The translations under genes were made by a program, and so were the position numbers. The notes beneath the pieces were generated by a model. That model saw only the letters and a list, made by a program, of their open reading frames with translations. It was not told where the DNA came from and made no database searches. Positions 29,683-39,902 of a DNA stretch of 64,000 nt are shown in pieces (the stretch's first letter is position 1; every line of letters begins with the position of its first letter). Source of the stretch: Agapetus fuscipes (Eukaryota > Arthropoda > Insecta > Trichoptera > Glossosomatidae); the NCBI GenBank assembly GCA_951799405.1, contig OX637344.1, positions 6,200,001-6,264,000 on the forward strand, written 5' to 3'.

Positions 29683-30487
29683 TTAATTTTGATTATATCT
29701 CCATTTAGATATTCCAAGATGAACGACTTTGAAGTTAAAATGCTTGTAATTTTTTGTTTGTGTAAACAGTAAATTACTCTTTTTGTTGTATGAAAAATCT
29801 TGAAATAACTATTGGCACACAGGTTTCTGTCAAATTAGATACTTATTTTTGCGTATAGATAAAAAATCACTTCTTCAAAGTCATTATTCGGTGGTCGCTT
29901 ATTTCATCCTTATCCATTTTCATGCAAATTTTACATTTTAACTCTGAGAAGTTACAAAGATTTGCAATTTACCATTTTCTTGCAGATTCATGAATATTTG
30001 CAGTTGTTGTATTACCTTCAAATTGCCAGTATATACCTATGCCTACAAGTTAACCTGAAAATGGAAAAAAAACATCACTATCGTTTTCCTTTATGTTAAT
30101 AAGTGTTTTCCAAGAAATAAGGTGAAAAAGAACCAAATTCAGCACTCATTGAATCATTCCTTCATCCACAAACTCACCGCAAACAAATAAACTATAAGGC
30201 ATTTGCACATTGTACTTCAAGGTGATTGTCTTTTCCGAAATGCCCTCAGTCGTTTGGCGAAATCCCCGTCGGCGGGTAGTGATGTCCCCGAGGGTGGTTT
30301 ACCTGTCTAGTGCCCACCCCTGAGCGTTCTCACCCCTAGTTCCATGGACAAAATAAAACCAGAGATAGGGATGTAACGAGGTTGCAGTCACCACTTTTTT
30401 TATCCGCGTAGAGACATCGATACAGTGGCGGAACTTGATAAAATTATACTGGGATGTTAAAGGATTTTAAAGCACCATCTCTATAAT
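29683..30487. other. No recognised gene
   Basis: AT-rich, with a short GC-richer part (30236-30350, GTCGGCGGGTAGTGATGTCC) of unknown nature. Confidence 0.4.
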
Positions 30488-30727
30488 AATGTTTAATCTG
30501 AGTTGTAGAGATACGTATGTTAACATCTGATTTGAATTATAAAATCGATGCCCTCAATCAGGCACGTGTAAGTTTGCGCTTGCACATGCCGCACACGTAC
30601 TTCTTACAAAAAACAATAAATCTCACATGAACATAAGCACAGCAACTCTAACTGTCTTCTCTGAAACAGGTGTGATGTTATTAAAGTGAACGATTTTTTT
30701 CAGTGGTTAGCCTGCTTCTAAAACAAA
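30488..30727 (-). mobile_element. Family A, diverged
   Basis: TTTAATCTGAGTTGTAGAG, CAGGCACGTGTAAGTTTGCG, CTGAAACAGGTGTGATG and CAGTGGTTAGCCTGCTT. Confidence 0.8.
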
Positions 30728-30855
30728 AAACATACTTATGTGAATACCAGTGAGAAAACCTCAATAAAGACAAATAACTGTTGCCATGCTTAATGAATTA
30801 CAACAACTAAAAACCTTTCTAAGTACCTTTCTTTATTTTTTCTATTTCCTAGTTT

Positions 30856-31032
30856 AGGCTGGTTTTAGTGTCGCGCTGACAACGCGCTGGCCGTCAGCGC
30901 TGACCGTTCAAAATATATGAACTTGTAGGAAGCGTTTTAGAATGGCGCGTAGCTGTCAGCGCGACAAGTTCATATATTTGGCTGTCAGCGCTGACGGTCA
31001 GCGTGTTGTCAGCGCGACACTAAAACCAGCCT
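30856..31032. mobile_element. MITE with AGGCTGGTTTTAGTG termini
   Basis: 177 bp. Termini AGGCTGGTTTTAGTGTCGCG and exact inverse CGCGACACTAAAACCAGCCT. Arms of ~70 bp continue with GTCAGCGCTGAC and ATATGAACTTGT in mirrored order. The centre has an extra TGTCAGCGCGACA unit. Only ~20 bp of unpaired spacer. Markedly CpG-rich for this window. Confidence 0.9.
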
Positions 31033-31662
31033 TAACCACTGTGGTACTTAGTTCTTTTTTCCATCTAACATTCAAATATACACACCTCAAATGTCGTGTT
31101 CTTGTAAATGTCGAAACTAGAAAGTTTTCAACTACAAGATGTCACCACTTGGTTCCACCTTTCTTTTATTGGTTCTTCTCCGTCCGCCGCGTCAGCTCGG
31201 GTCTGCCAGACCTCGTCCCCTGGGGGTGCTCCACACCCTGCAGACTTGGCGCAAACCGGTGGGTCTCACAGACCTGCGCCCCCAAACCTGCTCTTTGACA
31301 CCGTGTTCTGTTACGGTACGTGTCCCTAACCAAACGATCCACTCCTGACTTTATTGCTTCACTTTTTGCAACTCTATTTTCGATGCAATAAATCTCGACA
31401 TTGTAAGTGCATTCAATGATTGTTTTTTTTTCAGTTTTCGTTTATATTTTTAACCATATTGCGTGCCACAAGTGAAAAGTGTCATATTGAGAAAACTGAG
31501 TTTGAAGGTTCTTGCAGCCATACAATTTAAACAAAGTAGTGTGTCACATAATATATGCATTTCTCATAATTAAACCCTTCTTAATTATGTCAGTTTATCA
31601 CCACTTATCACATGCAGAATACTAATATTATAGAGTATCATATTATGTGACTCTAAACATCA
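31033..31662. other. No recognised gene
   Basis: Three overlapping plus frames (31108-31348) in a GC-richer part have no recognised domain; proline/serine-rich in one frame. Not supported as a gene. Confidence 0.4.
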
Positions 31663-31970
31663 TGACCGGTCCATAGTCCAGGTGGTAACACTTCGGACTC
31701 GTAACTGGAAGGTCGTGGGTTCGAATCCCGTCGGAGCACAAAAAATATACCATTTATATTTTAAAATTTGCTCTTCGCTGGGATGAAAAATTCATAAACC
31801 TTTACCAAAGACCGGTCATCAAAAGGTCCATCCAGCCTTACAACAACTGGGTCTTGCTTGAGAATTGGCGCTTTCTACAGCGACGACCAAGTTCGCAGAG
31901 GGCTCTTGAGGTGTGACACACACAAAAACAGCGCTCACCAAATAAATCAGCCTAATTTATTATTATTATA
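31663..31970 (+). mobile_element. SINE C, complete reference copy
   Basis: Head: GACCGGTCCATAGTCCAG (A box in TAGTCCAGGTGG) and GGTTCGAATCC (perfect B box). Body: GTCGGAGCACAAAAAATATA, TTGCTCTTCGCTGGGATG, TTTACCAAAGACCGGTCATC, AAGGTCCATCCAGCC, GGGTCTTGCTTGAGAATTGG, CAGCGACGACCAAG, GAGGGCTCTTGAGGTGTG and AGCGCTCACCAAATAAATC. The 3' end is an (ATT)n tail (ATTTATTATTATTAT). No internal deletion is seen. Confidence 0.93.
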
Positions 31971-31972
31971 TT

Positions 31973-32035
31973 TTTGACTTGTTGCTCCTTAGATTTAAGG
32001 ATACGATTTGCTGGTTGGTATGAGGCTATTATTAA
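31973..32035 (+). mobile_element. Family A, 5' fragment
   Basis: TTGACTTGTTGCTCCTTAG, then GCTGGTTGGTATGAGGCTA. Only the first ~30 bp are recognisable. Confidence 0.45.
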
Positions 32036-32069
32036 AAACATATATTTTTTCCGTCGCAATCCGTCCCCT

Positions 32070-32294
32070 TAGTGCTTGTTTGTCTTATGCCCATCAGAGG
32101 TAATTTCGCATGAGCAATGTTTGTATGTGTACTGGACTAAGGTGTCTTATAAAAACTGTAAATTGATTTTAAAAATATTTAAAACAACGTGTTTTACGTT
32201 TTTTTCTTAGCTCAGATTGTGTCGAATGTGATTCCTAAGACAATTTCATTGAAAGGTCATCTTCGAATCAAGTGTCAGATAAGCCAAACAAGAA
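32070..32294. mobile_element. MITE family J
   Basis: AGTGCTTGTTTGTCTTAT faces ATAAGCCAAACAAGAACG. Interior GTTTTTTTCTTAGCTCAGAT and CCTAAGACAATTTCATTG is the inverse of the interior at 25140-25200. Confidence 0.8.
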
Positions 32295-32841
32295 CGCAAA
32301 CTAGATTATAATATGATGTATTTGTGTATCTCTGAGCCTCCTATTGTAGTCTTGGCTACCATTCAACCTCCCACCACATTTCCCACCTCGGGGACCTCTC
32401 AGAGGTCCAAGTTTTGGGTTTTCGGCAATTTCATATTCCAGTTAAAACTTTGGTCCGCGGCACAATGGGTTCGCCAGTTCGCGCTCCCAACTTGAAATTG
32501 CATTTGGCCACATCCCGTACTTACAGAACAATATTAGCTCTCAACTAGAAACTGATTTGAAAGAAATCACATTATTGTGTACACAACTTTATAGTCATCG
32601 AATAAAATAAATACTTTTATTGCTGTTATTAGATTTCAATGGGAAAAGTTTATTTTATTATTTCTTGGAATTGCAAAAAAATAAACTTGATTTTTCTTAT
32701 GTACAAAGAACCTTTTTCGGCGCTAAGTCTAAGTGATTCAGTCTGTTATTTGACTAGCGTGTTTGAAATAAAAACAGCACCTGTTCATATTCCGTCAGAC
32801 CTGGTGCCGATAATTTAAACCTTGATTCAACAAATGTTATT
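32295..32841. other. No recognised gene
   Basis: A 60-codon plus frame at 32313-32495 has no domain. The last 18 bp (32824-32841) are the left target-site duplication of the next element. Confidence 0.45.
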
Positions 32842-33090
32842 CCTTGACTTATAGGTTGGTATGAGGCTGACCACCCATACTGTAAAAAATGTTCCACTTT
32901 GCCAATGTCACCCCTGTGTCAGGGAAGGTCGGCAAAAGTTGTGGGGCTTATGTTCATTTGAGGTTTGGATTTTATTTGTAAGTACACATTCAGCATATGT
33001 AAGCGCGAACTACACGTGTTGGTTTGTGGGCATACATCTGAGAGCTTTAAATGAATATATCCTTGCAACTTAGATTATATATTAAAGATA
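32842..33090 (+). mobile_element. Family A retroposon with target-site duplication (reference copy)
   Basis: Block order: CCTTGACTTATAGGTTGG, TATGAGGCTGACCACCC, ATACTGTAAAAAATG, CACTTTGCCAATGTCACCCC, GTCAGGGAAGGTCGG, GGGGCTTATGTTCATTTGAG, TTATTTGTAAGTACACATTC, TGTAAGCGCGAACTACACG, TTTGTGGGCATACATCTGAG and CTTGCAACTTAGATTATATA. The flanks GATTCAACAAATGTTATT (32824-32841) and GATTCAACAAGTGTCATT (33091-33108) match at 16 of 18 positions, a target-site duplication typical of LINE-type target-primed insertion. I see no clear A/B pol III boxes, so the origin of the 5' end is unknown. Confidence 0.95.
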
Positions 33091-33177
33091 GATTCAACAA
33101 GTGTCATTGGATTAATCAATAAGCCGTAAAAATAATAAAATATGATTCATCTTACTATACCTACAATTGAAATCCTG

Positions 33178-33242
33178 TTTCTAGCCATGCAAAATAGGTT
33201 AATGAGTTGCGTTTCTCTTCAATAATTTATTAAAAAATAAAT
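33178..33242 (+). mobile_element. SINE B fragment
   Basis: AGCCATGCAAAATAGGTTAA and GAGTTGCGTTTCTCTTCAA match the 3' end of SINE B (compare 34365-34400). Confidence 0.5.
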
Positions 33243-33285
33243 ATACAAACATATTCTATAACTCTTATTTTTTGTTTTGTTTCAG

Positions 33286-33339
33286 GTAAGTGGATACTTT
33301 TGTATTCGTTGGAAAGAGAAAGAGGACGTTTTACATTAT
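33286..33339 (+). other. Candidate 54-nt microexon
   Basis: Preceded by a strong pyrimidine tract and acceptor (TTTTTTGTTTTGTTTCAG, ending 33285) and followed by the donor GTAAGTA (33340-). Length is a multiple of three. Two frames are open: phase 0 reads VSGYFCIRWKEKEDVLHY; skipping two bases reads KWILLYSLERERGRFTL; the third starts with a stop. I do not recognise the protein. An alternative is chance juxtaposition of splice-like signals in AT-rich DNA. Confidence 0.35.
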
Positions 33340-33834
33340 GTAAGTACTAAATAAAATACCTCTCAATCATAAACACAACAATACGGCTTTTCACAAAACA
33401 AGGTTACAATAAAAATATTTTCCTACAAGTTAAAAATGCCTTTAGGGGAATCTCCAAAATATTGATTATATTTTAAAAATAACATTGAAAACAAATTTGC
33501 GAAATATATTGGTTATTCAAAAATTGTTTTCTCAGAAAACGAACACGGTTTAATTTTCATTAAATTTTTCTTAAAAAAAATTGGAAAAGAAACCTTGTTC
33601 AAATATTTATTTTCCTTCGTGAAAATCACAAAACTTTTGCTTAAATTTTTTTATTCCCCGCCCTCCCGGTGTTTACACGCTGAAAAAACATTGAAAAGAA
33701 GTACAAAAAATAATCGACGTTTGTAAAATAATGCTGATACAAGAATTTTGAACTTTTTTGTGTATTGAATAAAAATAGATAACAAACACTTTTTGATTCT
33801 ACTTTTTTTTTATTTGTTAAAAAAACAAACAAAT
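33340..33834. other. AT-rich, no recognised feature
   Basis: Would be intron if the microexon is real. The 63-codon minus frame 33641-33832 is K/F-rich and unsupported. Confidence 0.4.
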
Positions 33835-33885
33835 ATTGAGTTTGACCGGTTTCGGCCTCTTGGCCATCCTGAGATTAATAACTGT
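33835..33885 (-). ncRNA. Hammerhead-like motif, core mutated
   Basis: Minus strand: CTCAGGA (33873-33867; G5 changed to C), extra T, stem II GGCC-AAGA-GGCC (33865-33854), GAAA (33853-33850), CCGGTC with cleavage expected after 33844. ACCGGT is self-complementary, as in dimeric stem III. Stem I pairing is poor. Likely an inactive relic. Confidence 0.45.
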
Positions 33886-33983
33886 GATTATCTTAAATTT
33901 AATGTTATACAAATGAACTTTCACAAAGCTACTCTCAAAAATCTAGATAATATATTTAGAGATGCTTTGGAATATTTATTTGT

Positions 33984-34175
33984 AAAAAATGGTTCACTTT
34001 GCCAATGTCACCCGTCAGGGAAGGTCGGCAAAAGTTTTAGAGTTTATGTTCATTTGAGGTTTGGATTTTATTTGTAAGTACACATTCAGCATTTGTAAGC
34101 GCGAACTACACGTGTTTGTTCGTGGACATGCATTTCAGAGCTTTAAATGAATATGTCATTGCAACTGATGCAACT
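33984..34175 (+). mobile_element. Family A, 5'-truncated
   Basis: Begins AAAAAATGGTTCACTTTGCC; small deletion in CACCCGTCAGGG; ends GTCATTGCAACTGATGCAAC, where the tail is replaced by the adjoining SINE B. Confidence 0.88.
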
Positions 34176-34179
34176 GAAT

Positions 34180-34425
34180 GAATATATCTATCGGTGCTAT
34201 GGCCACGGCGGTCAAGACGCTTGTTCAGCTAGCGTATTTGGTTCAGATAACGTTGGTTCAAGCCACGGCTGGCTCCTTTGACCATAACATTGACCCTGGT
34301 TCAGATGTCGTTGCATGCACACAAGCTTCTGCTTTCGCATGAAGACCACTGGACAGGCAAAATAGGTTGGTGAATTGCATTCCTCTTCACAAACTTTTTT
34401 TTTAATTAAAATTAAATGAATAAAC
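34180..34425 (+). mobile_element. SINE B, full length
   Basis: Head GGTGCTATGGCCACGGCGGT with worn B box GGTTCAAGCC (34256-34265); body CTTTGACCATAAC, CCTGGTTCAGATGTCGTTGC, AAGCTTCTGCTTTCGCATGA; 3' end AATAGGTTGGTGAATTGC, ATTCCTCTTCACAAAC and a T-run. After it, ACTTAGATTATATATTATAG (34427-) is the displaced family A tail, so SINE B is inserted into the family A copy starting at 33984. Confidence 0.82.
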
Positions 34426-34426
34426 T

Positions 34427-34447
34427 TAGATTATATATTATAGATTA
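34427..34447 (+). mobile_element. Displaced family A tail
   Basis: ACTTAGATTATATATTATAG is the family A 3' end, separated from its body by SINE B. Confidence 0.6.
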
Positions 34448-35209
34448 TTATTACTCGTATTTCAACATGCTTTATTTTCAGTACATTTAGGAGAGCGTGT
34501 TGAATAAAACGTTTTATTTATTTATTTTTGGTTTTCTTGCGCTCGACTTCAGAACAGAGATCTCAATTTTAAAGTTTACAATAACAAAGTTCTAACTCAC
34601 TCTTTATAGAGATTGAAAAACTTATTTCTCTTGATATTGCCAGTATCAGAAAGCAATAATCATAACGTAGCTTTTTAAATTCAATATTAAATCTATGATC
34701 TCTACTAATAATATATTTTTGTCTTGGGTACATTTGTAGAATATGCAGTGCATTTATTGCTTATTAGTTTACTTAATCATTTAAAAAAATTAACATACTA
34801 ATTTTGTTTGTATTGTAACGATTTACTTGGGTTCTATTTAATAAAACTTTAATTAAATTAGATTAAATTTACTTTAGGATTTACTTACATTTATCTTTTG
34901 TACTATCTCACTCAACGGCTTAGATACTTATCCTCTTTCAAAGCATTGCGATCTGTATTTATAGGTGAATAAAGGCTACTCTGGAATACACCAGACCATG
35001 CCAGAATTATCCCAAGCAGAAACTTCGTGCAAACATCCAAATACTTAAAGACACACACACGCAAGTAAGTAAAAACACACAGACACACAATCCTAAGTTT
35101 AAACATAGATATAAAATCATACATTCGTAGCAATCAAAGAAAAGTGCAACTTTTCAGCGCTTCAGTATTGGGATATATTTATTTTCAGAGCTGAGAATTT
35201 TTCCATTAG
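34448..35209. other. No recognised gene
   Basis: AT-rich; AACGTTTTATTTATTTATTT and an ACACACACACGCAAG tract. A cysteine-containing 73-codon minus frame is unsupported. Confidence 0.4.
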
Positions 35210-35465
35210 GTATTTATGTGGTGAGCGCTGTTTTCGTAAGCAATCACACCTCAAGAGCCCTCTGCGAGTTTTAGTTATGGAGTCAGACAAGATCCTATTG
35301 CTCTAAGGCTGGATGAGCCTTTGTAACCAGTCTTTGATAAGCGTAGATGATTTTTTCAACAAATCAAAAGGATTTTTTATGTGCTCCGCTCAGAATCGAA
35401 CTCGCTGTCTTACAAATAAAAAATCTGAAGCGTTAACCACTAAACTACGGAATTTGACAATTGTT
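35210..35465 (-). mobile_element. SINE C, diverged
   Basis: TGTGGTGAGCGCTG, CACACCTCAAGAGCCCTCTG, CTAAGGCTGGATGAGCC, TGTGCTCCGCTCAGAATCG (worn B box) and GAAGCGTTAACCACTAAACT. Confidence 0.82.
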
Positions 35466-35578
35466 AGATGCATCCTTGTTTATTCTTCCTCATCTTCGTG
35501 GATTCGCAGAAGAAACGTGACCACGACGCTTCACAGTAACGTTTTCCTATAATATTTCTGTTTCACAAAGGGTATGTA

Positions 35579-35645
35579 CACTAAAACTCTTTCTAGAGGC
35601 GCTGTTTCAGTTTACCTACATTTTTCGAAAAAATCTGATTGCTGA
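35579..35645. mobile_element. MITE family I, partial
   Basis: CACTAAAACTCTTTCTAGAG, then GCGCTGTTTCAGTTTACC: the palindromic core and right half. Confidence 0.55.
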
Positions 35646-35934
35646 AATTTAACGTCAAGTTGTATACTTGTCGTATTGTATTAACTGGTATTAACCAAGG
35701 CCTCCAGGAGATGTCTTGACACGTTTTCGTGGCCGCAAACAGAACGACATTTCTCTCAAACGATAAATGTAAATAAATACACCACGCTCGGCGAAAAACA
35801 CAATAGTTATTCAAAAGAACAATGAGAGATTATTTCATTTCCACTCCTCCTATTTATATTTTAACAATTGAAGAAATGTAAAGGGCAAATGAGAAATATA
35901 GAGGGAAAAGGGCTTGATCGGAAAGTGTATATAA

Positions 35935-36255
35935 CGTTTATTTGATAGCTCAAGAGGTAGAGCAGTTGTTATCAAAGCCAAAGGATAGGGCTCGATCCCC
36001 ATCAAGGTTGTCGAGAAAGTGAGGAAATAATTTCCCGTTTCGGTGTTTATTCCAAACAGAAAATAAGATACCGTTAAGGTTTACATTAACGAGAAATGAG
36101 AACAAAACCCTTCAGGAACTAGGTACTAACCCGTACTTCATGTGAAATGTTTAGTGTAAGGTGTGCTCCCTTACTGTGAAAATAAATGGATTACACAACC
36201 CACATGTGAACTCTTCGGGAACAAGAAGTTGCATTATACATATTTTTGTCTTTCA
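35935..36255 (+). mobile_element. SINE D
   Basis: TTGATAGCTCAAGAGGTAGA, worn B box GGCTCGATCCC, GTGAGGAAATAATTTCCCG, TTTCGGTGTTTATTCC, ACGAGAAATGAGAACAAAAC, CTTACTGTGAAAATAAATGG and AACAAGAAGTTGCATTATAC. Confidence 0.85.
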
Positions 36256-36837
36256 TACGGACATAAAATACATTTATACAAACTGACATTGGTGACCTCG
36301 ACGTGATATTTATTTTATTATATACTCACATATACACACCATCTTCTTACAAAGTTCTAAGGAAATCCTGTTGACAAAGAACGACATTTCGGCACACAAT
36401 ACAGACGCCATGTTGGTGTTGAGTTGTCTACATTATCAGTAGACGTTTTGTCTACAGCCGGGCACGAATAACCAGGACATGTCCCCGAGTTCGCGCCAAG
36501 TGGCACATTTCGTCTCCACATGGCTCGAAATTAACTTAATCCGTGCGGTAAGTCATTGTGGTTGCTAGAGATGTTACGTGTAACTTGTAACTGATTCCAT
36601 GTATCAGATAATGTTTCAGATCAGAATCAGAAAATTATATCTTTTAACTATTTTTTGTTTGATTATACCCATAACAAGTTCGGTCGTAAAGGTTCAATCG
36701 ACCTTTTAGTACTAGTCTTTTACTTTTAGTCAATACTAGGGACGTTAATTTTTGCAAAAAATATAAAAACATAACAAAGAACTGAGTTTTGAAATATATA
36801 GCTCAACGGTTTGCGTCATAAGCCATAATCGGGTATT
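36256..36837. other. No recognised gene
   Basis: Mixed sequence; GTCTACATTATCAGTAGAC (36427-) is a short hairpin. No supported open frame. Confidence 0.4.
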
Positions 36838-37140
36838 GGGTCCGGTCGATAGCTCAGTTGGTAGAATACTTGTATTCCATGTCGAGATCTCGGGTTCGAA
36901 TTCCACCGAGGGTGTCAGTCAGAAATGATTTCCCAAAATAATATATCGGCAAGGCTTACTCAGCCTTCACAAGAAATAAGTACTAGCCCTCTCGGTAGCT
37001 GGAAACCCCCCACTTCAACTGAAGTGGTGGGTGTAAGGCCGGCCCCCTAACCTGTCAAAATAACAAGTTCGCCACATGCGAAACCCTTCAGGGATAACGC
37101 GGCAAGAAGTTACACAATATGTGCAGCTTAGTTCCGTTGC
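36838..37140 (+). mobile_element. SINE D, near-complete
   Basis: GGTCCGGTCGATAGCTCAGT, anticodon-like loop in TATTCCATG, B box GGTTCGAATTC, ACCGAGGGTGTCAG, AAGGCTTACTCAGCC, CCCTCTCGGTAGCTGG, CCACTTCAACTGAAGTGGTG (a stable stem), GGGATAACGCGGCAAGAAG and CAGCTTAGTTCCGTTGCG. The 'CCGTTTCGGTGTTTATTT' segment is deleted. Confidence 0.9.
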
Positions 37141-37534
37141 GTAAACTTATGGCTATCTTACACCTGCTTTGAGCCACTTTAAGCCTTCTATAATTAAGAA
37201 GACCATTTCCTCCCTCACCTGGTTGATCTCTCAGGTGGAGAATGAACCTCTATATATTTGAAATTGTACGCAATAAAACATGGTGACATATAAGCAGCTG
37301 ATCGTGTACCATACAAATTGTAAGGTACAGTGATCAGCTATTTACGTCCCGCCGTGTTAAATGCTTGCTATCTTCAAATACATGAACATGGTAAGTATCA
37401 GAGAGTTTAATAGTCAACTAATTTAAACATCGATTAGTTTTTAAGTTACTTTTACTAAAATGTAATCTTCCCAAATTCTTCCATCCCTTGTTGCCGCCAG
37501 TATCTTTTACCCATCTGCCCGTCTATGGCTCGGT
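37141..37534. other. No recognised gene
   Basis: AT-rich; AGTGATCAGCTATTTACG (37328-) resembles 10485-10505. Confidence 0.4.
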
Positions 37535-37680
37535 AGCACACTCGCTCAGAGCGGCTTATACCCGCGTTAACACCGCATTGAGCAGGGTTCTATCCCCAAG
37601 CCACCAGTCTTTAGGGAACTCATTTGTCGAGCGGGATAAAGAAAAACGAGAAAATCATTTGTAAGGAGAAACGACGAAAT
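37535..37680 (+). mobile_element. Possible tRNA-derived SINE head
   Basis: TATGGCTCGGTAGCACACTC (A-box-like) and AGGGTTCTATCCCC (B-box-like) are ~50 bp apart, the usual tRNA spacing. Body not matched to other copies here. Confidence 0.4.
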
Positions 37681-37898
37681 TAACGACTCAATGCTTTTGT
37701 ACTTTGTTCGTTTTGTCAACAAGTACCGAAGTCTTTTTCTCCAACAATAAAGATATGGTAGTCGATTGATTATCGCCTCAGATTACTAATCAGAACATAT
37801 GTAGTTCAATCTTTGTCAGAGCAAAGTAATTAAAATAAATAATAAAGTAAGTAGACATGTTGCGCATTTGAAAATGATGAAATAAATTAAGTTGGAAA

Positions 37899-38138
37899 AT
37901 TAAAGGGAATGTAATAGGTAAGCGTGGAAAGGGAAGACCTAGGAAAGAATAGATTGATCAGATAAGTGAGATTGCGAATGAATGGAATCTACAGAGTAGG
38001 AACAAGAGAAGAGCGTGCATGAAAAGAGTGATGAAACTAGATGAGATGAAAGAAGTATGCAAGGATAGAGTAAAGTGGAGGCACTTGTGTGGAGGTACCG
38101 GCCACCCCCTAGGAATGGCGGCAGGATACAAGACAAGT
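37899..38138 (+). pseudogene. RTE-like LINE, C-terminal tail with stop
   Basis: Reads KGNVIGKRGKGRPRKE-stop-IDQISEIANEW and NLQSRNKRRACMKRVMKLDE, MKEVCKDRVKWRHLCGGTGH. It is the same C-terminal tail as 60453-60749, with a TGG-to-TAG stop at 37950-37952. The 3' end GGCGGCAGGATACAAGACAA shows the (ACAAG)n tail start. 5'-truncated, dead. Confidence 0.88.
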
Positions 38139-38154
38139 GGATCTTTGACTACTG

Positions 38155-38252
38155 TGTGCATGCAGCATGTGTAAGCGCGAACTTATACATATGTACTTGA
38201 GGATATACACATAATATTATTCTTCAATATCAATATACGCTTGCAACATATA
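38155..38252 (+). mobile_element. Family A, 3' fragment
   Basis: TGCATGCAGCATGTGTAAGC, GCGAACTTATACATATG, and ATATACGCTTGCAACATATA. Confidence 0.7.
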
Positions 38253-39902
38253 TCTTTCATCTTCTGTCTTAATCCTGCGATTTGCTTGCAGCAAGGTTCA
38301 TCAATTTTTTTGACATTCCTTCTTATCTATGGAAATCATTTTGAGCTCTTCATAGGAGAAAAAACACATGTCTGCCAAGAGATGCGTGCATAGGGTATAG
38401 GCAAATACATTTCAGAATAAATATTTTCTCTCATTCCTTTAAAATAATTCATTTGAAATTGACAGAAGTGCTATCGATGGCTCCAATCGAGCTTAAATTT
38501 TAAATTTTGATTCTCAATATCAAGTTCAAATGCATGCTTTACCATTTATTGCCTACCTATTAGGCGCATGTGTTCGTATGGGATGCACGCCCCTGTCTTC
38601 CAAAATATCCTGTAGGAACTCTCGGCGTGGTCATCGTCGGGCGTTTGCCCCCTGGATCATTTCCTTAGTTACGGCATGCAAGAGAGGTTATAGTTTATAG
38701 AAGCTTCGCAAAGAAGGTTCCTAAAAGATAGGTATTGTTTGAAGTAGAATTCAGGCTAAATCCAAGATGGCTCTGGACGGAGTTGAAGCTTCAGATCTTT
38801 CTAGCGGCCGCAAACAGAACTGATGGTGATTCACTGTCCTCGGGGATTTCCCGCCAAAACTCGGAGACTTGCCGCCAAATTTATTGCCAAGACTGTTTGT
38901 ACTAAGTCTTGAATCCAACTTCGCCAAGAATGGCGGCTTTAGAGTTGCGAAAATACGTAGCCAAATATGTGTATATATGTATACCAACATAGATGTTTAA
39001 CTTGAAAGAATTAAAAGCCTTTTTTATCCTGAAATTTCAGGGCACTATTTCAATACCACCTCTGGGGGAGGTCTTTAAAAAATTAAGATTTTTTTACAAA
39101 TACATTTCGACTTTACTTGAACAGAGTCTGTGTAGATACATTGTTTTTCTTCTCTACAAACTGTGTACGTGCACAAACCATTAACCTGTGTAAATATATT
39201 TTTTCATCTATCTCGGTTACATTATTACTTAACATCCCATTTTTCGAACAATATAGTAATTAATGAAATTAAAAAATGCATTTTCCGAACAGAGTTCACA
39301 TTCATTCATTAATAAAAGAAAATAAAATAATTTTAAATTGTCATTCATAACAGCAATGTACAAAATTGAATCGATATTTTCTTTTAGATTTCGTGATTCA
39401 TTTAATGACCTCTTTTCAATCATCTCACAGTCAGTCCCTCTGTCAAAGAAAATCGAATTTAATACAAAGTAAACTGATTCTCCGCCGAGAAAAGAACAAT
39501 CAAATGAAAATGGGCTTTCACTGGCCAATAGATTTAGCAGACCTTTCTAGATGACAGAAAATGAAAGCAATACCCCTAGTACTTAGTAAATACTCAAAGA
39601 AACAATTGTATGATAACTAAGTCGCTCAAAAAAGCCGCAAGTGTATATTCCATACATTTTTTTCTTTGTAGGTCGTTTACGCGACGGTTGAGTATTTACG
39701 TAAAGTTTTATACTTGTGTTAAAGCAGACCTAAGTGGACCACAAATGGTGTCATTTCTCGGACCGTTGAGTTCTGAAATACTCACAAATGGTCTAAAAAT
39801 ATACTCGAGTAACCCTAAGTATATAACCTTTCTTTCATACTCAACCGTTTTCAAAGAAAAAAGAAAACTCATTTTTGTCTGTTTTTACATTATTATTTTT
39901 GT
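38253..39902. other. Long stretch without recognised gene or element
   Basis: Several frames of 60-99 codons on both strands (38751-38990, 39229-39528, 39610-39909) show no domain I recognise. CGGTTGAGTA (39685) and TACTCAACCG (39838) could be short termini of an unclassified inverted-repeat element. CCGCCAAAACTCGG-type repeats near 38850 are short. Confidence 0.4.
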
